Origin: CAWHOW01 sp050013795
GTDB taxonomy: Bacteria > Bacteroidota > Bacteroidia > Bacteroidales > CG2-30-32-10
Assembly (NCBI GenBank): GCA_050013795.1
Contig: JBEKEO010000002.1
Location: forward strand, 1-51,191
Direction: 5' to 3'
DNA: 51,191 nt
Below the pieces are notes generated by a model, which was given only the letters and a program-made list of their open reading frames with translations, ran no database searches and was not told where the DNA came from. Below, piece after piece: positions 8,984 through 17,645 of the stretch (position 1 is the first letter of the stretch; each line of letters opens with the position of its first letter). A program made the translations under genes and the position numbers.

Positions 8984-9820
8984 TTAAAGTATCACCACAT
9001 ATATCCATCCATCCCATATATAAGGGTCGGGGGAAGTATAGCTGAAAATGGGATGATTTTTCTTGCTTACAGGTAATTTAGTTGCTTTCTTAAGTTTTAC
9101 AGGCGTAATCACTATCGGAATTTTAGAATGCCTGACGGGTATTATGCCTGCATGGTTAATAGCCAATATGGTTCCGCTGGGAAGGTCGTTAATTTCAATA
9201 GTGCATTCCAATGAAACATAATCCACGCAGTTTGCTTTTAAAGGGATCATTCCTTTAGATGTAACTATGGCACAACGGAACAAATGCCCTTCCATACCTT
9301 TTACAGCTTTCCTGGCATGCACCTTTATCCATCCGGGACCTGCATCAGTTACCGCAAAATCGGGCTGCGTACTGGTTGATTTCTTGGCTAACCTGCCACC
9401 GCAACCGATTGCCAGAGTAACCCCGTCATTAACATTACCGCTGGCCTCTGCGACATCATTCACAGCGCCCTTCATAAACCTGATGACCTTGTTATACAGG
9501 TCAACTGTTATTCTTTTCTGTGATTTCACCTGGCTGGTGGTGTAGGTTTGCGGCCTCAGCTTCGAGCCGGTAAGCATGGTTAACAGCAAATTTGCGGCAT
9601 TATGCACCATCACATCGGTGGTGGTACAACCGCTCATGGCAGCAACACCGGTAGTTTTCAGGGTCAATCCTTCGTTTATCACTATTTCATCAGGATCGCT
9701 GTACTTAAGTTCAAGAATGTTGATCTTGGGAAGATTTTTAATTACTGACAGCATGATAAATGTCATTACAAATCTCTGTTCATAACAGAGTGGTTCTGGT
9801 TTTAAAATTTTTGTTTTCAT
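8984..9820 (-). CDS. Unrecognised protein, possible FnIII-like C-terminal region
   Basis: 278 residues, starting with MKTKILKPEP; no signal peptide or membrane segment is apparent. I do not recognise a family. Residues about 90-150 are predicted mostly helical (VDLYNKVIRFMKGAVNDVAEAS). Residues about 160-245 alternate short hydrophobic strands (WIKVHARKAV, HLFRCAIV, LECTIEINDLPSGTILAINHAGI) in a way that resembles fibronectin-III-like domains of small Bacteroidota proteins; this is an impression only. The gene is monocistronic: a terminator follows it and a promoter with paired upstream repeats precedes it. The neighbouring LytTR gene is a plausible regulator. Confidence 0.75.
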   Translation of the reverse strand: MKTKILKPEPLCYEQRFVMTFIMLSVIKNLPKINILELKYSDPDEIVINEGLTLKTTGVAAMSGCTTTDVMVHNAANLLLTMLTGSKLRPQTYTTSQVKSQKRITVDLYNKVIRFMKGAVNDVAEASGNVNDGVTLAIGCGGRLAKKSTSTQPDFAVTDAGPGWIKVHARKAVKGMEGHLFRCAIVTSKGMIPLKANCVDYVSLECTIEINDLPSGTILAINHAGIIPVRHSKIPIVITPVKLKKATKLPVSKKNHPIFSYTSPDPYIWDGWIYVVIL

Positions 9821-9861
9821 AATGTATAACTTTTTTGAGTTTTATGGAATTATTTCCATAA

Positions 9862-9869
9862 CAAAGATA
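9862..9869 (-). promoter_or_regulatory. -7 box of the 8984-9820 gene, lacking a -33 box
   Basis: TATCTTTG on the minus strand matches TAnnTTTG and lies about 40 bp before the ATG at 9820. The expected -33 position (about 9890-9893) has no TTG or TTTG, which suggests that an activator is needed. Paired repeats sit directly upstream (9896-9931). Confidence 0.5.
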
Positions 9870-9895
9870 CAACAATGAATATGCTGAATTCCACT

Positions 9896-9931
9896 GGATT
9901 TCACCTGCCGTTAACGGATTTCACCTGCCGT
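9896..9931. repeat. Direct repeat pair, possible LytTR operator
   Basis: GGATTTCACCTGCCGT occurs twice with a 20-bp period (9896-9911 and 9916-9931). The pair abuts the missing -33 region of the 8984-9820 promoter. A related pair with 21-bp period lies at 10689-10720, upstream of the gene on the other side of the LytTR gene. Confidence 0.6.
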
Positions 9932-9953
9932 AGGTTTTTGTCGACGAATGGAA

Positions 9954-10328
9954 TTATTCTTCGGGAACATGAACCTGTTTAAGTATGTTTATAATTTCAT
10001 CTTTACGGTCGCGGGCAAAGGGAATTTCTTCATCATGAGACAGAATAAGCGTGCATTTGCCACGACAGATCTTTTTTACACAATAGATATTCACGATATA
10101 GGATTTGTGTACACGCAAAAAAAACTCAGGATTTAATTCTTGCTCTATAATATGCAGACGATAAGAAACAGCTTCCTGTTCGTAGCCGATGAAATTAACA
10201 ATTGTATAGCTGCGTGATGCCTTGCAGTATTCAATGCTGTACTTATGCTTGATGAAAAAAGCATACTTAAATCGCAAAGGACCTTTGCCCTTCTCTTCTC
10301 CCGACGCATATGTTAACTCAAAAGACAT
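9954..10328 (-). CDS. Standalone LytTR-family DNA-binding regulator
   Basis: 124 residues. Residues about 30-118 fit the LytTR DNA-binding domain: IEYCKASRSYTIVNF, then HIIEQELNPEFFLRVHKSYIVNI and the closing EEIPFARDRKDEIINIL. There is no receiver domain, so it is not a complete response regulator; a partner or ligand input would have to come from elsewhere. LytTR proteins bind pairs of direct repeats about two helical turns apart. Such pairs flank this gene (9896-9931 and 10689-10720), next to the promoters of both neighbours, so local control is likely. Its own promoter is at 10435-10465, leaving a leader of about 100 bases. Confidence 0.88.
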   Translation of the reverse strand: MSFELTYASGEEKGKGPLRFKYAFFIKHKYSIEYCKASRSYTIVNFIGYEQEAVSYRLHIIEQELNPEFFLRVHKSYIVNIYCVKKICRGKCTLILSHDEEIPFARDRKDEIINILKQVHVPEE

Positions 10329-10434
10329 CTTACACTTGCTTTAGCCGTTTCAAGTGGGTTGGTTTATTTCCGACTTGTGCTAAAAAAGTAAAGATGCTAC
10401 ATAGAATTCTTTTTAGTGGATACTTATTGACACA

Positions 10435-10465
10435 CAAAGATACAACATTTATTTGCAAAAGTCAA
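10435..10465 (-). promoter_or_regulatory. Promoter of the LytTR gene
   Basis: On the minus strand TTG (10463-10465), 20 bp, then TATCTTTG (10435-10442). It fits the Bacteroidota consensus. Confidence 0.6.
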
Positions 10466-10688
10466 GAAATTTGATAAATATTTTTATTATAATTGGAAAG
10501 GCGGCAAAATGTTTGCAAAAACGATGTGATTATGGGAAATAAAATTTGTCGGAAATGTAATAGGGTCATGTTTTTCCGACTTGCTTTCTGCCTGCTCTTT
10601 GCATGTTTTCTGAATTTATCAAAGAAAATGGTACGTAATGATTATGTGGGAATAGAAATATTGTTTTTAAGAAATAAATCAGGTGTTT

Positions 10689-10720
10689 CACCTGTCGTTT
10701 TCAGGCGTTTCCCTGTTGTT
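10689..10720. repeat. Direct repeat pair upstream of the 10799 gene, possible LytTR operator
   Basis: CCTGTCGTT (10691-10699) and CCTGTTGTT (10712-10720) lie 21 bp apart; the first is preceded by CA as in the 9896-9931 pair. The second box overlaps the TTG of the -33 element, an arrangement expected for direct regulation. Confidence 0.5.
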
Positions 10721-10747
10721 TGCAGCCCCCTGCAAGAGGTAACTTTG
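10716..10747 (+). promoter_or_regulatory. Promoter of the 10799 T9SS cargo gene
   Basis: TTG (10716-10718), 21 bp, then TAACTTTG (10740-10747). It supports translation starting at 10799 rather than at the in-frame codon at 10493, which lies upstream of the promoter. Confidence 0.65.
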
Positions 10748-10798
10748 TTACGGAAACAATACGAAAAAGAAATCAAAACAATTCAAAATCTTATAGCC

Positions 10799-11926
10799 AT
10801 GAAAACAACAGATAAAATAAAAATTCTTCCGCTCTTTGCACTTGTGCTGCTGCCTTTTTCTAATATATTTTCTCAATCTTCACCGGGATCTGATGGCACA
10901 GTTTTTACAACTGTTGCACTGGCAGGGAGTTCGGCATCATGGAATAATCCGGCAAACGCAGCTACCGAAAACGGAATTTATTCCAGTACCGACAATATTG
11001 CTTCGAACGGAGATTATTCTGATTATTTGGTTGCCACAGGTTTCACATTCAACATTCCTGATAATGCAAGGATCACAGGTATTGAAGTTACTTTCTATAA
11101 AAATTCCGATAATTTGCCACATACCCACGACCATTCTGTAAGAATTATTAAGGGAGGAACAATAGGAGGTGATGAAAAAGCTTTTTCTTCTTCATGGGAG
11201 AAACAAGGCAATCCGGTTGTTTATGGAGGAAACAACGACCTGTGGGGCGAAACATGGACTCCTGCCGATATTAATTCGGATAATTTTGGTATTGCCTTAT
11301 CTGCTGAAAGGCAGGGAAACGGAGGAGGTTCGATGAGTGCAGAAATCGACTATATTAAAATAAATATTATTTATGATTTCGGGCTGCCAATTGAACTGTT
11401 AAGTTTCAATGCACTTCCTTCAAATGGTTCGGTATTACTCAAATGGGTTACTGCTTCCGAAACCAACAACGATTATTTTACTATTGAGAGATCGGCAAAC
11501 GGAATGGATTTCAGCACTGCCGGAACTGTTGCCGGAGCCGGTAATTCAAACAATTTAAAGGAATACAGTTTTACTGATGAAAATCCTTTCAGTACAATCT
11601 ATTACAGGCTGAAACAAACCGATTTCAATGGTGCTTTTACATATTCGGATATTATACTTGTCACCACATCCGGAAACAAAACGGCAGGTGTCGGAGTAAA
11701 TGCAACCGACGGGATATTGCATGTTACGGTTAATAATGCCGTTGCCGGTCCTCTGCAGGTAAACATATTTAATACTGCCGGCGCCCTTGTTTACGGCACC
11801 GAAACTCATATTGGCAGCGGCAGCAGCACGGTTGACCTTTCTACTTCATTGCCGGTAAGCATTTATATTGTAAAGGTCAGCATGAACAATATGCAACCTG
11901 TAACCACCAAAGTTTTTATGAATTGA
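10799..11926 (+). CDS. T9SS cargo protein with FnIII-like domain
   Basis: 375 residues from the ATG at 10799; the frame is open back to 10493, but that part lacks a signal peptide at its start and precedes the promoter. MKTTDKIKILPLFALVLLP with cleavage near IFSQ is a signal peptide. Residues about 30-195 are a beta-rich domain ending EIDYIKINIIYD, not assigned. LPIELLSFNA, then LKWVTASETNNDYFTIERS and YYRLKQTDFNG, is the FnIII-like module very common just before T9SS sorting domains. The last about 75 residues resemble a T9SS type A domain (NIFNTAGALVYG, VSIYIVKVS) but lack a clear YPNP start. Probably secreted; function unknown. Confidence 0.8.
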   Translation: MKTTDKIKILPLFALVLLPFSNIFSQSSPGSDGTVFTTVALAGSSASWNNPANAATENGIYSSTDNIASNGDYSDYLVATGFTFNIPDNARITGIEVTFYKNSDNLPHTHDHSVRIIKGGTIGGDEKAFSSSWEKQGNPVVYGGNNDLWGETWTPADINSDNFGIALSAERQGNGGGSMSAEIDYIKINIIYDFGLPIELLSFNALPSNGSVLLKWVTASETNNDYFTIERSANGMDFSTAGTVAGAGNSNNLKEYSFTDENPFSTIYYRLKQTDFNGAFTYSDIILVTTSGNKTAGVGVNATDGILHVTVNNAVAGPLQVNIFNTAGALVYGTETHIGSGSSTVDLSTSLPVSIYIVKVSMNNMQPVTTKVFMN

Positions 11927-12013
11927 TGTAAGATTTTTTTACAGAACATTTTTACTGCCAAACCTTTATTATTTATGTTCTAAAATTTGTTTAATTTGCA
12001 GTGAATTTTATTT

Positions 12014-13867
12014 ATGCTGCAAGCTAACAGTATGATGAACATATACAGATCAGTTGAAAAAATACTTCTGCTTTCCCTGCTTGTTTTTATTCATTATTTT
12101 GCTGTTTCCCAAAACACTAAGGCTATTGATAGCCTCAGCAGAAAATTAAAATCAGCTGAAAGCGATACTGTTAAAATAAGGCTTTATCTCCGGCTGGGAG
12201 ATGAATATCAAACTGCGCTTCCCGATACTGCTATCCGGTATTATGATAATGCCCTTGCTTTAGCCCGGCAGGATAGTTGTAAAAGTTATATTGCTTCGGC
12301 GTTTAATAAAATAGGCAAGGTTCAGTATCATAAAGGCGATTATGATAAAGCTACAGAAGCGTATCTGGACGCTTTAAATATCTATGAAAAAATAAATGAT
12401 CCGAAAGGAGTGGCTTCCTGTAATAAAGATATCGGGGATCTGTATTACGAGCAAAATGCATTCGAAAAAGCAAAAGATTATTTTTTAAGATCGTTGAAAA
12501 TTTATAATTCCATCGGCGATAAAATGGATGTGGCGGCATGCTTCAATAACATCGGAATGGTACTTGAAGGACAGGCAGATTATAACAAGGCGATCATCAA
12601 TTATTCCAGTTCTCTGGAAATCCGCAGTAAGCTTGGCGACAAGCTGGGCATGTCAAAATGTTATAACAATTTAGGTAATGCATATTCATGGTTGAAGAAC
12701 TATAATAAGGCACTGGAGTATTATTCAAAATCGCTGAAAATTAAAGAAGAGCTTAACGATCCAAATGGAATAGCCACCGTGCTGGTCAATATTTCCGATA
12801 TGGATGTGCTTATAGGTAAGTATGCCGACGCAATAAATTGTTCCAATAAAAGCCTTGATATTGCAAAATCAATCAAATCACTGATGCTGCAAAGGGATAA
12901 TTACGAGAACCTGTCCGACGCATACAATAAGCTTCACGATTATGAGAGTGCATTTAAATATCATGTGTTTTTCAAACAGGCTTACGACAGTATTTTCAAT
13001 AAGGAAAGCAATGATAAGATAGCCGATATGCAGGTGAAATATGAAACCGAGAAAAAGCAAAGGGATATTGAAAAACTGCAAAACGAAAAGGAAAGCCAGG
13101 ATCTGAAATTAAAGCAAAGCAGGATAGTTATCACTTCGGTTGCTGTTGGCGGCATACTGCTGCTTATCATTGCATTATCCATGCTGAATGGGTACAGGCA
13201 GAGGCAGTCGAAAAGAAAGATACTGACCACTGTTGTCGAAACAGAAGAGAAGGAAAGGAAGCGCTTTGCCGAGGATCTTCATGACGGGCTTGGACCTTTG
13301 CTTTCAAGCGTAAGCCTGTATGTGAATGAGCTGCAGTCGGAAAAACACGGGCCGGATAAGAAAAAGGAATTCTTTAAAACCGCCAATGATCTTATTGACG
13401 AATCAATAAAGAATACCCGCATGATAGCCAATAACCTGATGCCTGGTGTATTGAATGATTACGGGCTGATCAATGCGCTGGAAACATTCTGCGGCAAGTT
13501 AAAAAAGACAGGGGCCATTGAAGTTACCGTTCATTCGGATCTGAAAGACAAACGCTATAATGCCGTGGTAGAAATTACATTATACCGCGTTATCCTTGAA
13601 ATGATAAATAACACTTTAAAACATGCTGTCGCGAACGCTATAGATATTGAAATTCATGAAAAGGATAAATTCATAAACATCTCTTACAGTGATAACGGTA
13701 AAGGTTTTGATGTGGAAAAAACAATGAATGATCCGCAAAAAGGACTGGGATTAAACAATATTGTCAACCGCATAAAAACTATCGGGGGAAAGTGTGTTTT
13801 CCAGAGTGCGTTAGATAAAGGGACTCAGGTTAATATCGAAGTCAATTATAAAAAGTTCATGGTTTAA
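12014..13867 (+). CDS. TPR-containing sensor histidine kinase
   Basis: 617 residues. A signal peptide or anchor (ILLLSLLVFIHYFAVSQ) is followed by about seven tetratricopeptide repeats at residues 50-320 (pattern YDKATEAYLDALNIYEKIND), a coiled coil, one transmembrane helix at about 373-393 (VAVGGILLLIIALSML) and a cytoplasmic kinase. His423 in FAEDLHDGLG is the phosphoacceptor of a HisKA_3 dimerisation domain; the ATPase domain has the N box LEMINNTLKHA and the G boxes DNGKGFD and GLGLNNI. The TPR part should lie in the periplasm and sense an unknown signal. The start could be Met7 or Met8 instead. The response regulator at 13895 follows after 27 bp and is the obvious partner. Confidence 0.92.
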   Translation: MLQANSMMNIYRSVEKILLLSLLVFIHYFAVSQNTKAIDSLSRKLKSAESDTVKIRLYLRLGDEYQTALPDTAIRYYDNALALARQDSCKSYIASAFNKIGKVQYHKGDYDKATEAYLDALNIYEKINDPKGVASCNKDIGDLYYEQNAFEKAKDYFLRSLKIYNSIGDKMDVAACFNNIGMVLEGQADYNKAIINYSSSLEIRSKLGDKLGMSKCYNNLGNAYSWLKNYNKALEYYSKSLKIKEELNDPNGIATVLVNISDMDVLIGKYADAINCSNKSLDIAKSIKSLMLQRDNYENLSDAYNKLHDYESAFKYHVFFKQAYDSIFNKESNDKIADMQVKYETEKKQRDIEKLQNEKESQDLKLKQSRIVITSVAVGGILLLIIALSMLNGYRQRQSKRKILTTVVETEEKERKRFAEDLHDGLGPLLSSVSLYVNELQSEKHGPDKKKEFFKTANDLIDESIKNTRMIANNLMPGVLNDYGLINALETFCGKLKKTGAIEVTVHSDLKDKRYNAVVEITLYRVILEMINNTLKHAVANAIDIEIHEKDKFINISYSDNGKGFDVEKTMNDPQKGLGLNNIVNRIKTIGGKCVFQSALDKGTQVNIEVNYKKFMV

Positions 13868-13894
13868 ATGTATTTTTGTATAAACGGATAGTAT

Positions 13895-14530
13895 ATGAAC
13901 AGGAAATCAAGGATATTTATAGTGGATGATCATGAGATATTCAGAAAAGGATTTTCAATGGTCATTAGCACGTTTGAGAATATTGAACTCTGCGGCGAAG
14001 CTTCTAACGGGAAAGAATTCATTGATGTTATAGACAAGATAGATGCCGATCTTGTCTTTATGGATATCAAAATGCCTGTAATGAACGGCATTGATGCCAC
14101 TAAGGCTGCGCTTGAAATAAAACCGGATTTAAGAATAGTGGCCTTATCCATGTTCGGAGAGGAGAAATATCTTCAAAGCATGATAGAAGCAGGAGTTGCA
14201 GGCTTTCTTTTAAAGAATGTAAAACGCGAAGAACTGGAAATGGCTACTAAATTTATCCTGGAAGGGAAGAACTACTATTCAGAGGAATTGTTATCCTATT
14301 TCACCAAAAAGTATATCAGCAATAAACCCGATGCCGATATTTCAAAACGCGAACTCGAGGTATTGCAGTTAATAGCAAAAGGATTTACCAATCAGGAGAT
14401 TTCGGATAAGCTATTTATTAGTCTGAGGACAGTTGAAGGGCACAAGACCAATCTTATACAAAAGACCGGCTCGAAGAATATTGTCAATCTTCTTATTTAT
14501 GCCATGAAAAATAATCTTATTGAGCTTTAA
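13895..14530 (+). CDS. NarL/FixJ-type response regulator
   Basis: 211 residues. Residues 1-120 are a receiver domain with the acidic pair in VDDHEIF, the phosphorylated Asp57 in MDIKMPVMNG, and a conserved Lys in FLLKNV. Residues about 148-208 are a LuxR-type helix-turn-helix (SKRELEVLQLIAKGFTNQEI, then LFISLRTVEGHKTNL). This is the usual partner of a HisKA_3 kinase, here encoded 27 bp upstream. The targets are not visible. A strong terminator follows at 14557-14597, so the pair forms one transcription unit. Confidence 0.93.
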   Translation: MNRKSRIFIVDDHEIFRKGFSMVISTFENIELCGEASNGKEFIDVIDKIDADLVFMDIKMPVMNGIDATKAALEIKPDLRIVALSMFGEEKYLQSMIEAGVAGFLLKNVKREELEMATKFILEGKNYYSEELLSYFTKKYISNKPDADISKRELEVLQLIAKGFTNQEISDKLFISLRTVEGHKTNLIQKTGSKNIVNLLIYAMKNNLIEL

Positions 14531-14556
14531 TAAATTGGCTCCATCCGGAATAAAGA

Positions 14557-14597
14557 AAAGCCGTAAGCATCATAAAAAGGGTACTTGCGGCTTTTTT
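14557..14597 (+). terminator. Terminator of the two-component operon
   Basis: Arms AAAGCCGTAAG (14557-14567) and CTTGCGGCTTT (14584-14594) pair with one wobble and are followed by TTT, giving a run of six T from 14592. Confidence 0.8.
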
Positions 14598-14601
14598 GTT
14601 G

Positions 14602-14672
14602 AGGTCTCTTCCGGATTCGAACCGGAGTGAACGGTTTTGCAGACCGGCGCCTAGCCACTCGGCCAAGAGACC
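14602..14672 (-). tRNA. tRNA-Cys (anticodon GCA)
   Basis: On the minus strand GGTCTCT pairs with AGAGACC as the acceptor stem. The anticodon loop holds GCA (CTGCAAA), and the T arm has GGTTCGAATCC. The discriminator is U and the CCA end is not encoded. The gene lies immediately after the terminator of the convergent two-component operon. Confidence 0.93.
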
Positions 14673-14748
14673 TTTTTATTAAGGATGCAAAGGTAAAAAA
14701 AATATCTAATCTGTCAATCTGTCGTTGAATTTTCAATAAGCAGGAATA

Positions 14749-15096
14749 TTATGGAAGCGTAATGCTTACTTTATCCACTCTTCCTTTTAGCGGAGGATTC
14801 ATTTTCGAAACAGTGACTTTGGAGTTTGTAATAGTTGGAAATTGCTTGTGCAATGCCCTGAGGATCCTTCTTGCAACATGTTCTAACAGCTTGGATTTAA
14901 CATCCATTTCGGCTTTTACCACATCATATACATGCTGGTAATTAACAGTGCTGTTGAGGTCATCCGTTCTTTCAGCCTTTTCAGTGTCTGTTGAAAACTC
15001 AAGATCAACGATGAATTTATTCCCAATGATCTGCTCTTCGGCAAAGCAGCCGTGATAAGCAAAGAACTCCATTCCGGTTAAAGTGATTATTCCCAT
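14749..15096 (-). CDS. folB: Dihydroneopterin aldolase
   Basis: 115 residues, the usual length. FolB converts 7,8-dihydroneopterin to 6-hydroxymethyl-dihydropterin in folate synthesis in the cytoplasm. Family marks are the start (MGIITLTGMEFFAYHGCFAEEQ with the conserved YHG), NKFIVDLEF, the segment TVNYQHVYDVV and LLEHVARRIL, and the closing VTVSKMNPPLKG, which carries the catalytic lysine region (K before MNPP). It is monocistronic, divergent from glnS. Confidence 0.93.
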   Translation of the reverse strand: MGIITLTGMEFFAYHGCFAEEQIIGNKFIVDLEFSTDTEKAERTDDLNSTVNYQHVYDVVKAEMDVKSKLLEHVARRILRALHKQFPTITNSKVTVSKMNPPLKGRVDKVSITLP

Positions 15097-15164
15097 GGGA
15101 TTGAATTTGAAAGGACGAAATTAAAGAATATCATTTAACCGGCATCGAATTTAATAAATCATCT

Positions 15165-15172
15165 TACTTTTG
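15165..15172 (+). promoter_or_regulatory. Probable -7 box of glnS
   Basis: TACTTTTG matches TAnnTTTG. No good -33 box is seen. If this is the promoter, the leader is about 160 bases long and contains the whole folded repeat at 15221-15309. Confidence 0.4.
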
Positions 15173-15220
15173 TACGCAAAGCAATAATACTATTTAGAGA
15201 TATAAAATATAGTTTTATTT

Positions 15221-15309
15221 TGACTCATCCCTAAATCCCTTCTCTACTTGTAGAGAAGGGACTTATAGTCTCCCCTCTTTGCTTGCAGAGAGGGGTAGGG
15301 GGTGAGTCA
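15221..15309. repeat. Three-way-junction palindromic repeat in the glnS leader
   Basis: Outer arms TGACTCA (15221-15227) and TGAGTCA (15303-15309), extended inwards by CCC/GGG runs, enclose two hairpins. Hairpin 1 has perfect arms CCCTTCTCTAC (15237-15247) and GTAGAGAAGGG (15250-15260). Hairpin 2 pairs CCCCTCTTTG (15272-15281) with CAGAGAGGGG (15286-15295), one wobble. Both can close with a CUUG tetraloop. It looks like a small non-autonomous palindromic element (MITE-like or REP-like). No transposase and no clear target duplication are seen. Confidence 0.8.
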
Positions 15310-15336
15310 GAAAAATGAGAAAAGAAAATAAGAAGA

Positions 15337-17016
15337 ATGGAAACTAAACCCGAAAAATCACTGAATTTTATTCACGAGATCATTGAAGAGGATAATAAAA
15401 CAAGCAAATACGAAAAACGCGTGCATACCCGTTTTCCGCCTGAGCCCAATGGGTATCTGCATATAGGACATGCAAAATCCATCTGTCTCAATTTCGGCAC
15501 TGCAAAAAAATACAACGGTCACTGCAACCTTCGTTTTGATGATACCAATCCTGTAAAGGAAGATGTGGAATATGTGGATTCCATTAAGGAAGATGTCCGC
15601 TGGTTGGGTTTCGACTGGGAAGACAGGGAGTTTTATGCTTCCGATTATTTTGAAACACTGTATGAATATGCTGAATTGCTTATCAAGAAAGGTAAAGCAT
15701 ACGTTTGCGACCTTCCTGTGGAAGAGATAGGCAAATACCGCGGCACCGTTACTCATCCCGGAAAAGAAAGTCCATACAGGAACCGTACTGTTGATGAAAA
15801 CCTAGGACTTTTCCGCTCTATGCGTAAAGGTGAATTTCCTGACGGGGCCAAGGTGTTGAGGGCGAAGATAGATATGGCACATCCCAATATGTTGATGCGC
15901 GACCCAATCTTATACCGCATACTTCATTCCGAGCATCATCGTACAGGAAACAAATGGTGCATCTATCCCATGTATGATTTTGCTCATGGGCAGTGCGATT
16001 CTATTGAGAAAATAACTCATTCCATCTGTACGCTTGAATTCGAAGTACATCGTCCATTATATGAATGGTTCATCAAAGAATTAGGTATCTATGCTCCGCA
16101 GCAAATTGAATTTGCCAGGCTCAACCTTACCTATACCGTTATGAGCAAGCGCAAACTGCTGGAACTGGTGCAAGGCAATTTTGTAAATGGCTGGGATGAC
16201 CCGCGCATGCCTACTATATGCGGTTTGCGCAGGAAAGGATATACTCCTGAATCCATCCGGAATTTTGCCGATATTATTGGTGTGGCCAAAAGGGATAATG
16301 TTATCGATATTGCTTTGCTGGAACACTGCATACGCGAAGACCTGAACAAACGCTCATTGCGCAGACTGGCTGTTGTAAACCCCTTGAAACTGGTCATAGA
16401 TAATTACCCTGATGAAATGACAGAAGAACTGGATGCTGTGAATAATCCTGAAGATGCAAGTACGGGAATGCGTAAGATGCCATTTTCCAAGGAACTTTAT
16501 ATAGAACAGGAAGATTTTATGGAAAATCCTCCCGCCAAGTTTTTCCGTTTAACGCTTGGCAATGAGGTAAGGCTGAAATATGCATATATCATTAAATCCA
16601 CAGGACTAGTGAAGGATGAAATGACCGGTGAAATAAAAGAAGTTCACTGCACGTATGATGCGGAAACCAAAAGCGGAATGTCGCAGAGCAACCGCAAGGT
16701 AAAAGGAACCATTCACTGGGTTTCTGCCAAACATGCTGTTGAGGGGGAAGCCCGTTTATATGAACAGTTGTTTTCAAAGGAAAACCCCGAAGATGTTAAT
16801 GAAGGCGAAGACTTTAAAGCCAGTCTTAATTCCAGTTCATTGCTGGTGAAGAAATGTTATGTCGAACCTTCGCTGGCAGAGGCTAAGGCGGGAGATAAAT
16901 ATCAGTTTGAGCGTTTGGGATATTTTTGCGTTGATCCGGACGCAGCTAAAGGGATGCTTGTTTTTAACAGGACCGTTACATTAAAAGATTCCTGGACAAA
17001 AGCTGTAAAGAATTAA
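15337..17016 (+). CDS. glnS: Glutaminyl-tRNA synthetase
   Basis: 559 residues, the full length of bacterial GlnRS. It charges tRNA-Gln with glutamine in the cytoplasm. The class I signatures are present: the HIGH motif in FPPEPNGYLHIGHAKSI (about residues 32-48) and the KMSKS-equivalent VMSKRKL (about 268-274). The C-terminal half with the two anticodon-binding beta-barrels is complete (for example KGTIHWVSAKHAVEGEARLY near 460). Possession of GlnRS means the cell need not make Gln-tRNA by the GatCAB route alone. It is convergent with the 17030-17593 gene, with 13 bp between the stops. Confidence 0.97.
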   Translation: METKPEKSLNFIHEIIEEDNKTSKYEKRVHTRFPPEPNGYLHIGHAKSICLNFGTAKKYNGHCNLRFDDTNPVKEDVEYVDSIKEDVRWLGFDWEDREFYASDYFETLYEYAELLIKKGKAYVCDLPVEEIGKYRGTVTHPGKESPYRNRTVDENLGLFRSMRKGEFPDGAKVLRAKIDMAHPNMLMRDPILYRILHSEHHRTGNKWCIYPMYDFAHGQCDSIEKITHSICTLEFEVHRPLYEWFIKELGIYAPQQIEFARLNLTYTVMSKRKLLELVQGNFVNGWDDPRMPTICGLRRKGYTPESIRNFADIIGVAKRDNVIDIALLEHCIREDLNKRSLRRLAVVNPLKLVIDNYPDEMTEELDAVNNPEDASTGMRKMPFSKELYIEQEDFMENPPAKFFRLTLGNEVRLKYAYIIKSTGLVKDEMTGEIKEVHCTYDAETKSGMSQSNRKVKGTIHWVSAKHAVEGEARLYEQLFSKENPEDVNEGEDFKASLNSSSLLVKKCYVEPSLAEAKAGDKYQFERLGYFCVDPDAAKGMLVFNRTVTLKDSWTKAVKN

Positions 17017-17029
17017 GAAGGACTGTTTC

Positions 17030-17593
17030 TTAATATTTATTTATTTCTTCTTCAAGCTCTTTATACCACCCTTTTCCGTATTTCCGAATCAGGGGTTCTT
17101 TTAAAAATTTATAAACGGGAACATCTAGTTTTTTACCATGCTCGCATGCCGACTGGCATACATCCCAGTCGTGATAGTTCAACGCGTCCACATCTTTAAA
17201 TGAGGTGATGCGTATGGGATAAAGATGGCAGGAAATGGGTTTTCTGAAATTTATTCTTCCTTCATTATGTGCTTTTTCAATGGCACATTTGGCGATCTCC
17301 CCATCGAAATAAACAAAGGCGCAATATTTTTCTTCCCTTACAATAGGCGTCAGATAATCATTATCGGCATCGAGTTCAAAAAAGCCATGTTTACTGATGG
17401 TTTTAATTCCCTGTTCGGTAAGATATTCTTTATAATGGGGATAGTGTTCTTCTAAAAGGATTGCTTCTGCCTCTTCCAGTGGGGCTCCCGCATCGCCAGC
17501 CACACAGCATTCGCCTTTGCAGCGGGAAAGATCACAGACAAATTTTCTTTCTGCAATGAGTTCGGATATCAATGTATTTTCCACCACGATCAT
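17030..17593 (-). CDS. DUF3109 family protein with cysteine cluster
   Basis: 187 residues. The N-terminal CDLSRCKGECCVAGDAGAPL and the later CAFVYFDGEIAKCAIE, ISCHLYPIR and CQSACEHG supply the conserved cysteines of DUF3109, related to YkgJ-type zinc or iron-sulfur cluster proteins. It is soluble, without a signal peptide. The biochemical role of the family is not established. It is a single gene, divergent from glyS with 64 bp between them. Confidence 0.88.
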   Translation of the reverse strand: MIVVENTLISELIAERKFVCDLSRCKGECCVAGDAGAPLEEAEAILLEEHYPHYKEYLTEQGIKTISKHGFFELDADNDYLTPIVREEKYCAFVYFDGEIAKCAIEKAHNEGRINFRKPISCHLYPIRITSFKDVDALNYHDWDVCQSACEHGKKLDVPVYKFLKEPLIRKYGKGWYKELEEEINKY

Positions 17594-17645
17594 ACTGCAA
17601 AAATAATTGTTTATTTAAAAGACTTCCCAAGTCTCGGGACTTTTT

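Noticed and set aside
10493..10798. N-terminal extension of the 10799 gene (102 extra codons)
   Set aside because: It starts upstream of a consensus promoter at 10716-10747 and a clear signal peptide begins at 10799.
12000..12013. Regulon element upstream of the histidine kinase gene
   Set aside because: The region before 12014 has TTTGTTTAATTTG-like text but neither the GTGTGAAT block nor paired TGTAAC boxes with 21-bp spacing.
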